This document shows positions 34,087 through 42,765 of a stretch of 64,000 nucleotides of DNA, one piece after another. The position numbers and the translations under genes are program-made. Origin of the DNA: Actinoplanes italicus (GTDB lineage Bacteria > Actinomycetota > Actinomycetes > Mycobacteriales > Micromonosporaceae); contig NZ_PVMZ01000006.1 of assembly GCF_003001815.1 (NCBI RefSeq), positions 186,001-250,000 of the forward strand. Reading direction: 5' to 3'. Below the pieces are notes generated by a model, which was given only the letters and a program-made list of their open reading frames with translations, was not told the DNA's origin and did not search any database. Position 1 is the stretch's first letter. Every line of letters begins with the position of its first letter.

Positions 34087-34860
34087 TTACGGAACGCGAA
34101 CCAGGGTCTCGCCCGCGCCGCTCTCGGTGATCTCCTGCACCTGCACGTGGGCGATGTCCTCACGCGGAACCGCGGTGACCCCCTGCAGTAGCAGCGGCTC
34201 ACGGTTCGCCGCCGTGCCCCAGCCCTTCTCGCCCACCGTCCAGTCGGCCACCTTCACGGAGGTGCCGTCCCGGCGGACCACGAACAGGGCGCACTCCTTC
34301 GGCCCGCTCACGCCGGCGACCGCGAAGGAGACCTGGGTGCCCCAGTCCTTCTTCAGCAGGCCCACAGCGGCGCTGACACCGCTGCGCGGGTCCTTGCCGA
34401 CCAGGTTGTCGCCGGGCAGCGGCGTGCCACCGATGTCCACGCCGTCGGCCGGCAGCGGGTCCAGCTTGTTGCCGGCCTCCGCCGTGTTGCCCGGTGCGGG
34501 TGAGCCGTCGTCGCCGAGCCACTGCCCGCCGGCGAAGAGCGCGCCGATGGACAGCATCGCGAAGACCACCACCGCGGCGGCCAGCGAGTAGAGACGGCGG
34601 CTGTTGGCGCGCTGCCGCTCGACGCCGACCTCGCGGAGCATCTTGTTGAGCACCGCACCATCACGCTCGGCGCGTTCGGCGGCCTCGAAGGCCTCGCCGT
34701 CGACGGTCGCGAGCACATCCGCCACCTCGACGAAGGACTCCAGCTCGTAAGCGCACTGCGCGCAGTCGATCAGGTGGTCCTCGAAACGGGCCGCGTCGCG
34801 GTCGTCCAGGATGCCGAGGGCGTATGACGCCACGTCGTAGTGCTGCTGGTCCTGGGTCAT
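34087..34860 (-). CDS. Zinc-finger anti-sigma factor
   Basis: Membrane anti-sigma factor of 257 residues. The cytosolic N-terminus has the ZAS motif HxxxCxxC (His29, Cys33, Cys36) that binds zinc and the sigma factor. One membrane span (91-111) and a 145-residue external domain follow. Its ATG overlaps the sigma gene stop (ATGA). Members hold the ECF factor inactive until an envelope signal triggers proteolysis or a conformational change. The neighbouring envelope operon is a natural target regulon (inference). Confidence 0.92.
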   Translation of the reverse strand: MTQDQQHYDVASYALGILDDRDAARFEDHLIDCAQCAYELESFVEVADVLATVDGEAFEAAERAERDGAVLNKMLREVGVERQRANSRRLYSLAAAVVVFAMLSIGALFAGGQWLGDDGSPAPGNTAEAGNKLDPLPADGVDIGGTPLPGDNLVGKDPRSGVSAAVGLLKKDWGTQVSFAVAGVSGPKECALFVVRRDGTSVKVADWTVGEKGWGTAANREPLLLQGVTAVPREDIAHVQVQEITESGAGETLVRVP

Positions 34861-35540
34861 TCGGTCACCCCCCGCTGCTGCAGCGCGGTGCGGAGGGCAC
34901 GCAGCGCGTAGTAGACCCGCGACTTGGCTGTGCCGAGCGGCAGGTTCAGCGCTTCGGCCGCCTCCGGCACGGTGCGCCCGCGGAAGTACGTCTCGATGAG
35001 AATCTCCCGATGCGAATGGCTGAGCTGCCGGAGCGCGTCCGACACCGTCATCGACTGCAGGACCTTGTCGGTCTCGTCGGACGTGGTCGGGAAACTCTCC
35101 AGCTCCCGATCATACGTCTCGGCGGGGCGGGCGTTGGCGCTGCGATGCTCGTCGATGGCGATCCGCCGGGCGACCGTGACCAGCCACGGACGCAGGGACT
35201 GCTGCCCCTGCGCACCGAGCCGGTGCGCGTTGCGCCAGGCCCTCAGCAGCGTCTCCTGCACGATGTCCTCGGCGCGCTGCCGGTCTCCACCGGTCAGCCG
35301 CAGGACGAACATCAGCAGAGGACCGGCGTGCTCCTCGTACAGCAGCCGCACGAGCGTGTCCTCGTGACCCGGAGTGCTGTTCGGAGCGGCCTCGTGCCGC
35401 GGAGACTGCCGCGGGATCACTGTGCCCTCGTCCCGGTTGTTGTTGCCACCGTCGAGAGCCTGCCACCTACCACCGGAGTGTTGCCGTGCCATCACACGCA
35501 CCCTCTCCGGCGCGAGCCGATCCTCGGCCACCGCATGCAT
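34857..35540 (-). CDS. ECF sigma factor paired with zinc-finger anti-sigma
   Basis: A 227-residue sigma-70 family factor. Region 2 (LVRLLYEEHAGPLLMFVLRL through QRAEDIVQETLLRAWRN) and region 4 (LSHSHREILIETYFRGRTVP, with LPLGTAKSRVYYALRALR) are clear. It has about 50 extra N-terminal residues, which are polar and Arg/Gly-rich. The ATG at 35540 follows GGAGGTATCG, a strong ribosome site. The 4-bp overlap with the anti-sigma gene ensures balanced synthesis. Upstream is a 620-bp non-coding stretch with several palindromes. Confidence 0.92.
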   Translation of the reverse strand: MHAVAEDRLAPERVRVMARQHSGGRWQALDGGNNNRDEGTVIPRQSPRHEAAPNSTPGHEDTLVRLLYEEHAGPLLMFVLRLTGGDRQRAEDIVQETLLRAWRNAHRLGAQGQQSLRPWLVTVARRIAIDEHRSANARPAETYDRELESFPTTSDETDKVLQSMTVSDALRQLSHSHREILIETYFRGRTVPEAAEALNLPLGTAKSRVYYALRALRTALQQRGVTE

Positions 35541-36163
35541 CGATACCTCCGCCCGGACCTTTCCCCGTCGCCCGATATACGGCCGGGAGGCCCGGCCGGG
35601 ATCAAAGCCGGGGCGAGAATTTCCGGGACACTCGGTCTCAACGGTCCTCCGCTGCGTTCGTGGTGGAGAGGGCACCCGCGTCGGCGGTCACCCTCCGTAT
35701 TGATCAACGCCGATTGGGATGCCTGGTAAGCCGGAATGATACTCAGCGACATTCGGCCCTGGACATGTCCCCGAGAATAATTCTCGCCCCCTGCGGGAGA
35801 GCGTGATCTCGCAGCGTGAACCTACGATTCCGCTGCGTTGTCATGCGTGCGTAATGTGCGGTGAATGGGCGCTCCCGTGAGCCGATCGGGGGATGCCCTA
35901 TTGCCGGTCGGCCCCTTTCGGGCGACACCCGTCGGGGAGCGCTCCCATTTCAGATACCGCAGTTCGCGGGCCCGCGCGGCCCCGCTCACCCTTCGTCGCC
36001 GCGACACGTCGGCGCAGGTTGGCGCGAACGTTTCCCCGAACGTGTGAGGGCGTTCCGGGATACGGATCGAGTTCTCATCCAGCGGGATGGGGCGATCTCG
36101 TCTGGGACCTCCCCGGCCCACCTGGCGGGAACGGTCTGTGCACGAGCACAGAACAGGCGGTGG
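35541..36163. other. 620-bp intergenic region with several palindromes
   Basis: No convincing gene was found on either strand; short open frames lack ribosome sites and family features. The stretch holds GGACATGTCC (35761-35770), the 15-bp palindrome CGAGAATAATTCTCG (35772-35786) and a CebR-box-like site (35934-35947). It separates the sigma factor promoter from the 3' end of the NurA-like gene. Confidence 0.6.
35934..35947. promoter_or_regulatory. CebR-box-like operator, 13 of 14 match
   Basis: GGGGAGCGCTCCCA differs by one base from TGGGAGCGCTCCCA, the operator of CebR, the LacI-family cellulose-utilisation repressor of Streptomyces. A perfect copy occurs at 60072-60085. No cellulase or cellobiose gene adjoins either site. 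Confidence 0.5.
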
Positions 36164-37135
36164 TCAGCGTGTGTGGCTGGTCGCCAACGACAACGCCCGG
36201 TGCAGGACCCGGGCGTCGCCCAGCATCCCCCGCAGGCGGCGTTCCAGCCCCGCGATCGGCACCAGATTCTGTGGCGCGCGCGGGTCCTTGTACGCCGAGG
36301 ACGCGAACCGGGGCAGCGTCGCCACCGACACCTCGGCCAGTTCGATCGCCTGATCCGCGGTCAGCTCCGGCGAGCACTCGACCCGGACGATGCCCGACCA
36401 CGGAGCGCCCGACGCGCCGGGCAGACGGAGGTACCACGACCAGCCGCCCCACACCGAACCCAGGTGGAACACCGGCGTCCGCTGCCCCGGCCGCAACCGC
36501 GGCACGATCGCCTCCTGAGCGGCCGGAAGATAGTGCTTCTGCTGCGTCTTGACGTAGCCGATCGTGCGCGGAAGCTGCCGCCGGTTGCGCAACGGCCCGT
36601 CCACGACCAGCAGGTCGGCGCCGTCCGTCCCGCCGTCCCGGGCCGCCGCCGAGATCTCGATCTCCAGCGCGGTCAGCGGGCCCTGCACCGCCGCCGGCAG
36701 CTTGCTCGCCTCACCGGCGCCGCTGATCCGGTGCACCTCGTAACGCACCGAACCGGCCTGCACGTCGGTCGCCGTCGGGCTCGCCGTGAACAGACCACGG
36801 GCCACCCGCGCGCCGACCAGCTCGGCCGCTCCCCGGGCCAGGTCGCACCGGACCACCCCGGCGGCGTACGAGGCGGCCAGGCCCGCGTACGTCGTGCCGT
36901 CCTCCTCGGCCGTCCACAGCCCGGCGTCGTTGCGCCGCACCCCGTCGACCAGGAACACCACGTCCGGCACGGCCGCCGTCCGGGACACGTCGATCGGCGC
37001 CCACTCGGCGGCCGGCACCTCCACGTCGACGTCCACCTGGGCGCTGCTGGACGAGCCCGGCCCGTCCCCGCCGTCACCGCCCTCGAAGGACGAACCGTAG
37101 GACGGGTCCCAGGCGTCGACGTACATCCGTGTCAC
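36164..37135 (-). CDS. nurA: NurA-like 5'-3' nuclease of the HerA-NurA system
   Basis: A 323-residue protein with the layout of NurA, the RNase H-fold nuclease that works with HerA in DNA end resection. Motif I is LVDGVRR (Asp64), followed by Glu158/Glu160 (ALEIEIS) and Asp179 in LLVVDGPLRNRR, then Lys196 in GYVKTQQ. The C-terminal part has RVECSPELTADQA and LVPIAGLERRLRG. This order of acidic residues and a late Lys fits the family. The start is GTG overlapping the SbcC stop (GTGA), so it is coupled to the Rad50-like gene. Context with HerA, SbcD and SbcC strongly supports the assignment. Confidence 0.82.
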   Translation of the reverse strand: MTRMYVDAWDPSYGSSFEGGDGGDGPGSSSSAQVDVDVEVPAAEWAPIDVSRTAAVPDVVFLVDGVRRNDAGLWTAEEDGTTYAGLAASYAAGVVRCDLARGAAELVGARVARGLFTASPTATDVQAGSVRYEVHRISGAGEASKLPAAVQGPLTALEIEISAAARDGGTDGADLLVVDGPLRNRRQLPRTIGYVKTQQKHYLPAAQEAIVPRLRPGQRTPVFHLGSVWGGWSWYLRLPGASGAPWSGIVRVECSPELTADQAIELAEVSVATLPRFASSAYKDPRAPQNLVPIAGLERRLRGMLGDARVLHRALSLATSHTR

Positions 37136-39621
37136 AGACCGACCCTCTCGACATGGGCGGTACGCGCGTCCTTGCGCACCTCGAACCGGACCGGCACCCG
37201 CTCGGCGAGCGCGTGCACGTGGGTGACCAGGCCCACCATCCGATCGCCGCGGGCCGCCAGGTTCTCCAGCGTGGCCGCCACGACGTCGAGGGTGGCCGCA
37301 TCCAGGGTGCCGAAGCCCTCGTCGAGGACGATCGACTCCAGGCTGGCCGCGGTGGTGCTCATCCCGGCCAGCTGCTCGGACAGTGCCAGCGCCAGGGCGA
37401 GGGAGGCCTGGAACGTCTCGCCGCCGGACAGGGTCCGCACCCCGCGCCGCAGCCCGGCGTCGTGGTGGTCGACGACGAAGAACTCGCCCTTCTCGTGCAT
37501 CAGCTCGTACTGCCCGCCGGTCAGCTCCCGCAGGATCCGGGACGCCCCGTCGACCAGCAGGTCGAGTGCCTCCTCCAGCAGCCAGCGCTCGAAGTTGTTC
37601 GCCCGCAGGTGCCCGGCCAGCGACTTCGCCACCCGGCTCGCGCGCAGCAACGCGTCCCGCTGCTCGAGCGCGGCCCGGGCCTCCTCGCGCCGCTCAGCGA
37701 GCCGCCGCCAGGCCGCCTCGGCCCGCTCGGCGGTCACCGCGGCGGCCCGGATCAGCCCGGCCTCGTCCGGGGACGAGGGGCCCGCCACTCCGGCGGCGGT
37801 GAACAGGTCCACGATGTCGGCGCGGGCCCGGACCGTCTGCTGGTGCGCGGCGGCCACCGCGGCATCCGCCTCGGCGCGGGCCGTCTGCCGCGCGGCGTGC
37901 TCGCCGGAAGCCCAGCCGACCAGGGTGCGCCAGGCGCCGGCGAGGTCGTCCCGATCGGCGGGCGGCGGACCGAACCGGGCCAGGCCGTCGCGGACCGCGT
38001 CGAACGTGCGCCAGGCCGCGCGCTGCCGCTCCTCGGCGGCCTTGACCACCGCGTGCGCCTTGCGCTGCGCCTCCCGCGCCGCGCGCACCGCCGCACCGGC
38101 GTCCTCCAGCCGCCGCTGCAGGACGCTGAACTCGGCCAGCCGCTGCTGCAGCGCCTCCACCCCCGGCAGCGCCTCGACGGCCTTGCGCACCTCGGCGAGG
38201 CGGGTCAGGTGGTGTTCGTGCTGGCCGCGCTTGCGTTCCAGGTCGAAGGCCGCGTTGCGGGCGATCGCGTCGCGCTCGCGCCAGCGGGCCTGCGCCGATT
38301 CGGCCTCCTGTTTGGCCACGTTGCCGGCCTGCTCGGCGAGCCGGACCGCAGACTCGCGGGGCACCTCGGGCACCACCGCGACGGTCTGCTCGCAGACCGG
38401 GCAGGCGTCGCCGGCGCTGAGGTGACCGCGCAGCGCCGCCGCCCGATCCCGCTGCTGGGCGTCCCGGTAGTCCTGCCGGGCCTGTTCCAGCAGTTGCTGG
38501 GCCCCGAGATGCTGCGCGTGAGCCAGCTCGGCGGCGGCCAGCGCGTCCCGGTGCTCGACGTCGGCGACCGACACCTTCCCGGCGAACCACTCCTCCTGCT
38601 CGATCAGCCGGGCCAGCTCGGTATGCCGGTCCAGCTCCACCCGTAACCGGCCGGGGTCGCCGGCCGCGGCCAGCTCGCCGCGGACCTTCTCCTCGGCCTC
38701 CTCGGCCGCATGGACCTCGTCGGCGGCCCGGTCGGCCGCCTCACGCGCCGCCGAGACGGCGCCGGACGCCTCGGACAACCCCTCGGGGGTACGCACGGAG
38801 CCGAGTGCCGCGAGCTCCGCGTCCACCGCGTCACGTGCCTCCGAGGCGGCCACCTCGGCCTGCCGGGCGGACCGCAGCCCCGGCACCGCAGCCTCCACCG
38901 CGGTGGTCAGCTCCCGCATCCGCTCCAAGTGGGCGGCAGCCTGCTCGACGGCCTCGTCGGTGGCGTCGTCCAGAGCGCCGAGCTGCTGCTCGACCACGGA
39001 CAGCTTGGCCTCCGCGTTCTTGCCCCGCTCGGCGGCCTTGACCTGCACCTCCTCGTAGACGTGCAGGCCCAGCAGGTTGACCAGGATCTGCTGCCGAGTG
39101 GCCGGCTTGGCGTGCAGGAAGTCGGCGAACTGTCCCTGCGGCAGCACCACGCAGCTGGTGAACTGCTCGTAGGGAAGACCGACCGCGTCCAGCACGGCCG
39201 CGTCCATCTCGGCCGGGGTGCCGGCCAGGACCTCGCCCAGGTCCTCCAGGTCCATGCCGGTGTCGAGTTTGGTGACGTCGAAGCCGGGCGGCATCAGCTG
39301 CAGCCCGGCTCCCGCGGTCTTCACGTTGCCCCGGCCGTCGCGGCGGACCACCCGGGTCGCCACGAACCGGTCGCCCGCCGACTCGAAGACCAGGCGCACC
39401 CGGGCCTCGGCGGCCGACGGCGCGAGGGCGTTGCCGATGCCCCGTGTGCCGCCCCAGCGGGGCACCGTGCCGTAGAGGGCGAAGCAGATCGCGTCCAGGA
39501 CCGTCGACTTGCCGGAGCCGGTCGGGCCGACCAGGGCGAAGTAGTCGGCGTCGGTGAAATCCACGGTCGTCTGGTCACGGAAGACCGTGAACCCGGCCAT
39601 GTCGAGCCTCAGTGGCCTCAT
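37132..39621 (-). CDS. sbcC: SbcC/Rad50-type SMC ATPase
   Basis: An 829-residue ATPase that partners the SbcD/Mre11 nuclease. The N-terminal Walker A is GPTGSGKST (32-40) with the Q-loop region YEQFTSCVVLPQGQFADFL. Two long Ala/Arg/Glu-rich coiled coils flank the zinc hook CPVC (Cys407 and Cys410). The ABC signature LSGGE lies near 730 and Walker B VLDEGFGTLD near 763. All motifs are intact. It overlaps the sbcD stop (ATGA) and the nurA start (GTGA). The complex tethers and processes DNA ends and hairpins. Confidence 0.95.
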   Translation of the reverse strand: MRPLRLDMAGFTVFRDQTTVDFTDADYFALVGPTGSGKSTVLDAICFALYGTVPRWGGTRGIGNALAPSAAEARVRLVFESAGDRFVATRVVRRDGRGNVKTAGAGLQLMPPGFDVTKLDTGMDLEDLGEVLAGTPAEMDAAVLDAVGLPYEQFTSCVVLPQGQFADFLHAKPATRQQILVNLLGLHVYEEVQVKAAERGKNAEAKLSVVEQQLGALDDATDEAVEQAAAHLERMRELTTAVEAAVPGLRSARQAEVAASEARDAVDAELAALGSVRTPEGLSEASGAVSAAREAADRAADEVHAAEEAEEKVRGELAAAGDPGRLRVELDRHTELARLIEQEEWFAGKVSVADVEHRDALAAAELAHAQHLGAQQLLEQARQDYRDAQQRDRAAALRGHLSAGDACPVCEQTVAVVPEVPRESAVRLAEQAGNVAKQEAESAQARWRERDAIARNAAFDLERKRGQHEHHLTRLAEVRKAVEALPGVEALQQRLAEFSVLQRRLEDAGAAVRAAREAQRKAHAVVKAAEERQRAAWRTFDAVRDGLARFGPPPADRDDLAGAWRTLVGWASGEHAARQTARAEADAAVAAAHQQTVRARADIVDLFTAAGVAGPSSPDEAGLIRAAAVTAERAEAAWRRLAERREEARAALEQRDALLRASRVAKSLAGHLRANNFERWLLEEALDLLVDGASRILRELTGGQYELMHEKGEFFVVDHHDAGLRRGVRTLSGGETFQASLALALALSEQLAGMSTTAASLESIVLDEGFGTLDAATLDVVAATLENLAARGDRMVGLVTHVHALAERVPVRFEVRKDARTAHVERVGL

Positions 39622-40772
39622 TTGTTGCTGCTCACCTCGTCGTACAGCTGGTCGAAGAGCTCACGGACGCCCTCCTCGGCGTTGCCGCGGCTGTCCAGGT
39701 AGTCGCCGAAGAGCTCACGCGGCGAACGGCCGGCTCGCTCGGCGCTGCGCGCTCCGCTGCTCTTCGGCAGCATGTCCGGGTCGATGCGCACCTCCAGGGC
39801 GTTCGGCAGAAGCTCCTGCACGTCCTCGCGGAGGCCGGGCCGGGGAGCTTCCCGCACCAGGACACGCAACCAGGCGTCCGGAAGGTTCACCGTGGCCAGC
39901 TGCTCCAGCGTGCCGCGCACGGTCCGCAGGGTGAGCGCCGAGGTCACCGGCACGTCGCGGACGTGCGCGGCCTTCTCCGCGGACACGTCGACGATCGCGA
40001 CCGAGCAGACGTTCTCCTCCTCGCCGAAGTCGACGGCGAGCGGGCTGCCGGAGTAGCGCGTGGGGCACGGGGAGATCACCGACTGGGTGCGGTGGAGGTG
40101 GCCCAGGGCGACGTAGTGCGCGTTCGGCGGGAAGACGGTGGCCGGCACGGCGTAACCCATGATGGTGTGCGCCTCGCGCTCGCCGCCGCCGGTGGTCGCG
40201 CCGACGATCGTCAGGTGGGCTGTCAGCAGGTTGACCACGCCCGGCTCGTCGAACGGCGCACTGATCTTGGCGATCAGGCGGGCCATCAGGTCGGCGTACG
40301 TCTGGTTGGCCTCGGCGGCGGTCAGCTCGTACATCTCGGCAGCGCGGATCGCGTACCGCTGGGAGAGGAACGGCAGAGCGACGAGCCGCCACCGCTCACC
40401 GCCCTCGGTGGTCCCCTCGATCAGAAGATCGTTCAGATCACCTTTGGGGTACGACCCACGCAGCTCGATCCCGGCCGCGTCGGCCCACGGGCGCAACGCG
40501 TCGAGGGCGGCGCCGTTGTCGTGGTTGCCGCCGATCGCCACCACCCGTGCGCCGGTCTTGCGCAGCGCCGACAGCGCCCGGGTCACGAGCCTGGTCGCCT
40601 CGGCCGTGGGCGCCGCGGTGTCGTAGAGGTCACCGGCCACGATCACCAGATCGGGGCGCTCGGCGCGGGCGATGTCCACCACCTGGGCGAGAACCCTGAT
40701 GTGCTCCTCGGTGCGGTTCTTGCCCTTGAGAACCTTGCCGACGTGCCAGTCGGAGGTGTGCAGGATGCGCAT
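39618..40772 (-). CDS. sbcD: SbcD/Mre11-type exonuclease
   Basis: A 384-residue metallophosphoesterase nuclease. Phosphoesterase motifs are in order: HTSDWHVGK (Asp8, His10), GDLYD, GGNHD, and later HLTIVGATTGG and ALGHLHR with the metal-binding His pair. The C-terminal 100 residues are the capping domain that contacts SbcC. It overlaps sbcC by four bases and follows herA by 69 bp on the same strand. With SbcC it opens hairpins and starts double-strand-break processing. Confidence 0.95.
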   Translation of the reverse strand: MRILHTSDWHVGKVLKGKNRTEEHIRVLAQVVDIARAERPDLVIVAGDLYDTAAPTAEATRLVTRALSALRKTGARVVAIGGNHDNGAALDALRPWADAAGIELRGSYPKGDLNDLLIEGTTEGGERWRLVALPFLSQRYAIRAAEMYELTAAEANQTYADLMARLIAKISAPFDEPGVVNLLTAHLTIVGATTGGGEREAHTIMGYAVPATVFPPNAHYVALGHLHRTQSVISPCPTRYSGSPLAVDFGEEENVCSVAIVDVSAEKAAHVRDVPVTSALTLRTVRGTLEQLATVNLPDAWLRVLVREAPRPGLREDVQELLPNALEVRIDPDMLPKSSGARSAERAGRSPRELFGDYLDSRGNAEEGVRELFDQLYDEVSSNK

Positions 40773-40841
40773 CGCTGAACCCTAGTCCGATCGCTAGCTC
40801 TGGGTTGGGAAGGGATGAGTGGGCTGCGGCGTGGCCCAGAG

Positions 40842-42587
40842 CTAGAACGGGATGTCGTCGTCGGCACCTGGTCGCCCGCCTATCACCGCGAACGGGTCGG
40901 CACCCTGCACGATCGAGCGCAGCGTCTCGGCCGGCGGAGGCCCGGACTCCGACTTGCGGGTGGCCCAGGCCGGGAACGGGAACTCGACGCAGAGCGGGAC
41001 CGGGATGTCCGGCTGATTCACGAACATCGTGCCCGGCCGGGCCAGCAGGGCCCGCTGACGCATGGCCGGCGGCAGGAAGCCGTACTCCGGCCTCGACGCC
41101 TCGGCCGGGTCGAGCCGGCCGACCACCCGGATCGCCGAGTTGGTGACGATCCGCCGCTCCACCTCGCTGGCGGTCTGCTGCGCGCCGATCAGGATCACGC
41201 CGAGCGACCGGCCCCGCTCGGCGATGTCGAGCAGCACCTCCTTGATCGGCGAGGAGCCCTCGCGCGGGGCGTACTTGTTGAGCTCGTCGAGGACCACGAA
41301 GAGCAGCGGGCGGCCGGTGCCGGACTTCTCCTTCTCCTCGAACTCCGTCTTCAGGGTCACACCGACCACGAACCGCTGGGCACGGTCCGGCAGATTGTGC
41401 AGGTCGACCACGGTCACCTGGGCGCTGTCGGCGGTCTTGATCCGGTGCGGGCGGCGCTGCGCGAGGTCACCGCGGATCAGCCGGGACAGGTCGCGCTTGC
41501 TGGCGATCATCCGCCGGGCGAACGCGTTGACCGTGCCCATGTTGACGGCGCTGCCCGCCCAGGTGGACCGGGTCTCGTCGTCGGTGAGCTGCTCGACGAC
41601 GTGGTCGACGAGGTCCTGGTACGACGAGATGCGTTTGCCGTCGATGCTGATGCCGCCCTCGGCGGGGACGGCGTAGCGGTTGAGGTGGGCGGTCACCGAG
41701 TGGACCACCATCGTGTACTGCTGGCGCTCGTCGTCGGCGTCGGCGAACACGTACGGCAGCAGTTTCTGCTCGCAGAACTCGGCGAGCGTCCAGTAGAACG
41801 AATCGACCCCGGTGAGCCGGCTGGCCACGTCGGGCGCGCCGGACGAGTCGCCGGCCCGGGGCGGCGCGTAGACCCGCACGTCCGGGAAGGGGGCCGCGGG
41901 CAGGCCGAGCAGCGCGTACGCCTCCCTGGTCCGGTCGTCGAGTTTGGTGTTGGGATGGTCGAGGAAGAGCAGGTCCTCGCCCTTGACGTTGAAGATCAGC
42001 GCGCGGGCGTTGGTGCCGTCCGCGCCCAGTTGCCCGGACCGGAACACCGAGTAGAGCAGGAACGTCGCGAAACTGGTCTTGGTCGCCACGCCGGAGATGC
42101 CGGAGATCGACACGTGCGCGCCGCGGGTGCCGTCGAGGAAGTCGGCGTTGAGGAACACCGGGACCCCGTCACGCCCCGTGCCCATCGGGACCCGCCGCTC
42201 CATCCGGTCGAAGTGCAGCGCCGCGTCACGCGCGTCGCCGGACGCCCGGTGCACGACGGCGCCGGGGGTCGGTGGCACGTAGAGCTCGGGGTCGACACGG
42301 GTGGTGGTGATCTCGGCCGCCTCCTGCACCATCGCGGGCAGGGTGCCGTCGGCGATGGCGAACACGTCCGAGTCGAACTGGGCGCCCTCGTGCCGGGCCC
42401 GCACCTGCGTGACCACGCCGGCGATCGTCACCGGTTCGCGGTCCGGCAGATCGCGCCTGGTCACCACGACGTCGTCGAGCTGGAGGTAGCTGCCCGGGGT
42501 CACGGCCGTCCAGAACTGCAGCGGTGTCGCATCCGCTGTTCCGAGCACCCGCCCGACGGGGGAAGTTTCGTCAGACACGGGGATCAT
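40842..42587 (-). CDS. herA: HerA-type DNA translocase (HAS-barrel plus FtsK/HerA ATPase)
   Basis: A 581-residue hexameric ATPase candidate. The N-terminal 90 residues form a HAS-barrel-like domain (GRVLGTADATPLQFWTAVTP). The P-loop is GISGVATKT at 163-171, a variant with Thr in place of the usual Gly before Lys. Walker B is VVLDE near 430, followed by GAQQT (sensor) and RVVGRLDP (arginine-finger region). The ATG at 42587 follows GAGG. HerA drives DNA through NurA during end resection in archaea; here a NurA-like nuclease closes the same gene run. The P-loop change is compatible with function but should be noted. Confidence 0.88.
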   Translation of the reverse strand: MIPVSDETSPVGRVLGTADATPLQFWTAVTPGSYLQLDDVVVTRRDLPDREPVTIAGVVTQVRARHEGAQFDSDVFAIADGTLPAMVQEAAEITTTRVDPELYVPPTPGAVVHRASGDARDAALHFDRMERRVPMGTGRDGVPVFLNADFLDGTRGAHVSISGISGVATKTSFATFLLYSVFRSGQLGADGTNARALIFNVKGEDLLFLDHPNTKLDDRTREAYALLGLPAAPFPDVRVYAPPRAGDSSGAPDVASRLTGVDSFYWTLAEFCEQKLLPYVFADADDERQQYTMVVHSVTAHLNRYAVPAEGGISIDGKRISSYQDLVDHVVEQLTDDETRSTWAGSAVNMGTVNAFARRMIASKRDLSRLIRGDLAQRRPHRIKTADSAQVTVVDLHNLPDRAQRFVVGVTLKTEFEEKEKSGTGRPLLFVVLDELNKYAPREGSSPIKEVLLDIAERGRSLGVILIGAQQTASEVERRIVTNSAIRVVGRLDPAEASRPEYGFLPPAMRQRALLARPGTMFVNQPDIPVPLCVEFPFPAWATRKSESGPPPAETLRSIVQGADPFAVIGGRPGADDDIPF

Positions 42588-42625
42588 GGTGCCTCAGAGG
42601 TACGACAAAATGCCCGCGCCCTCGG

Positions 42626-42666
42626 TTGTCCACAACTTCTGGTGTCCATCCACAGAGTTATGCACA
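42626..42666. promoter_or_regulatory. Cluster of DnaA-box-like sites
   Basis: TTGTCCACA (42626-42634) is the preferred actinobacterial DnaA box and TTATGCACA (42658-42666) a near-consensus box; a third weaker site (CCATCCACA) lies between them. All fall within 41 bp in the 178-bp divergent region between herA and an ECF sigma gene. No dnaA, dnaN or other oriC genes are nearby, so this is not the chromosomal origin. Confidence 0.55.
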
Positions 42667-42765
42667 AGATCTTGCCCTTTGACGGAAGGCGCGCCTGAGA
42701 CCGAACCGATTGCCGCCGATCGGTCAAAGACCGGGTGACAGACCTCTTCCCCAGACAGGGCGCAG

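Noticed and set aside
33967..35606. Shared octamer TTTGATCC upstream of the lipoprotein operon and the ECF sigma gene
   Set aside because: One shared 8-mer between two regions of a few hundred bases is expected by chance, and its distance to the start codons differs.
35822..36121. Possible 99-residue gene on the minus strand upstream of the sigma factor
   Set aside because: No ribosome site, no recognisable features, and it spans the CebR-like palindrome.
42626..42666. Chromosomal replication origin
   Set aside because: Only two or three DnaA-like boxes and no dnaA, dnaN, rpmH, parA or parB genes nearby.
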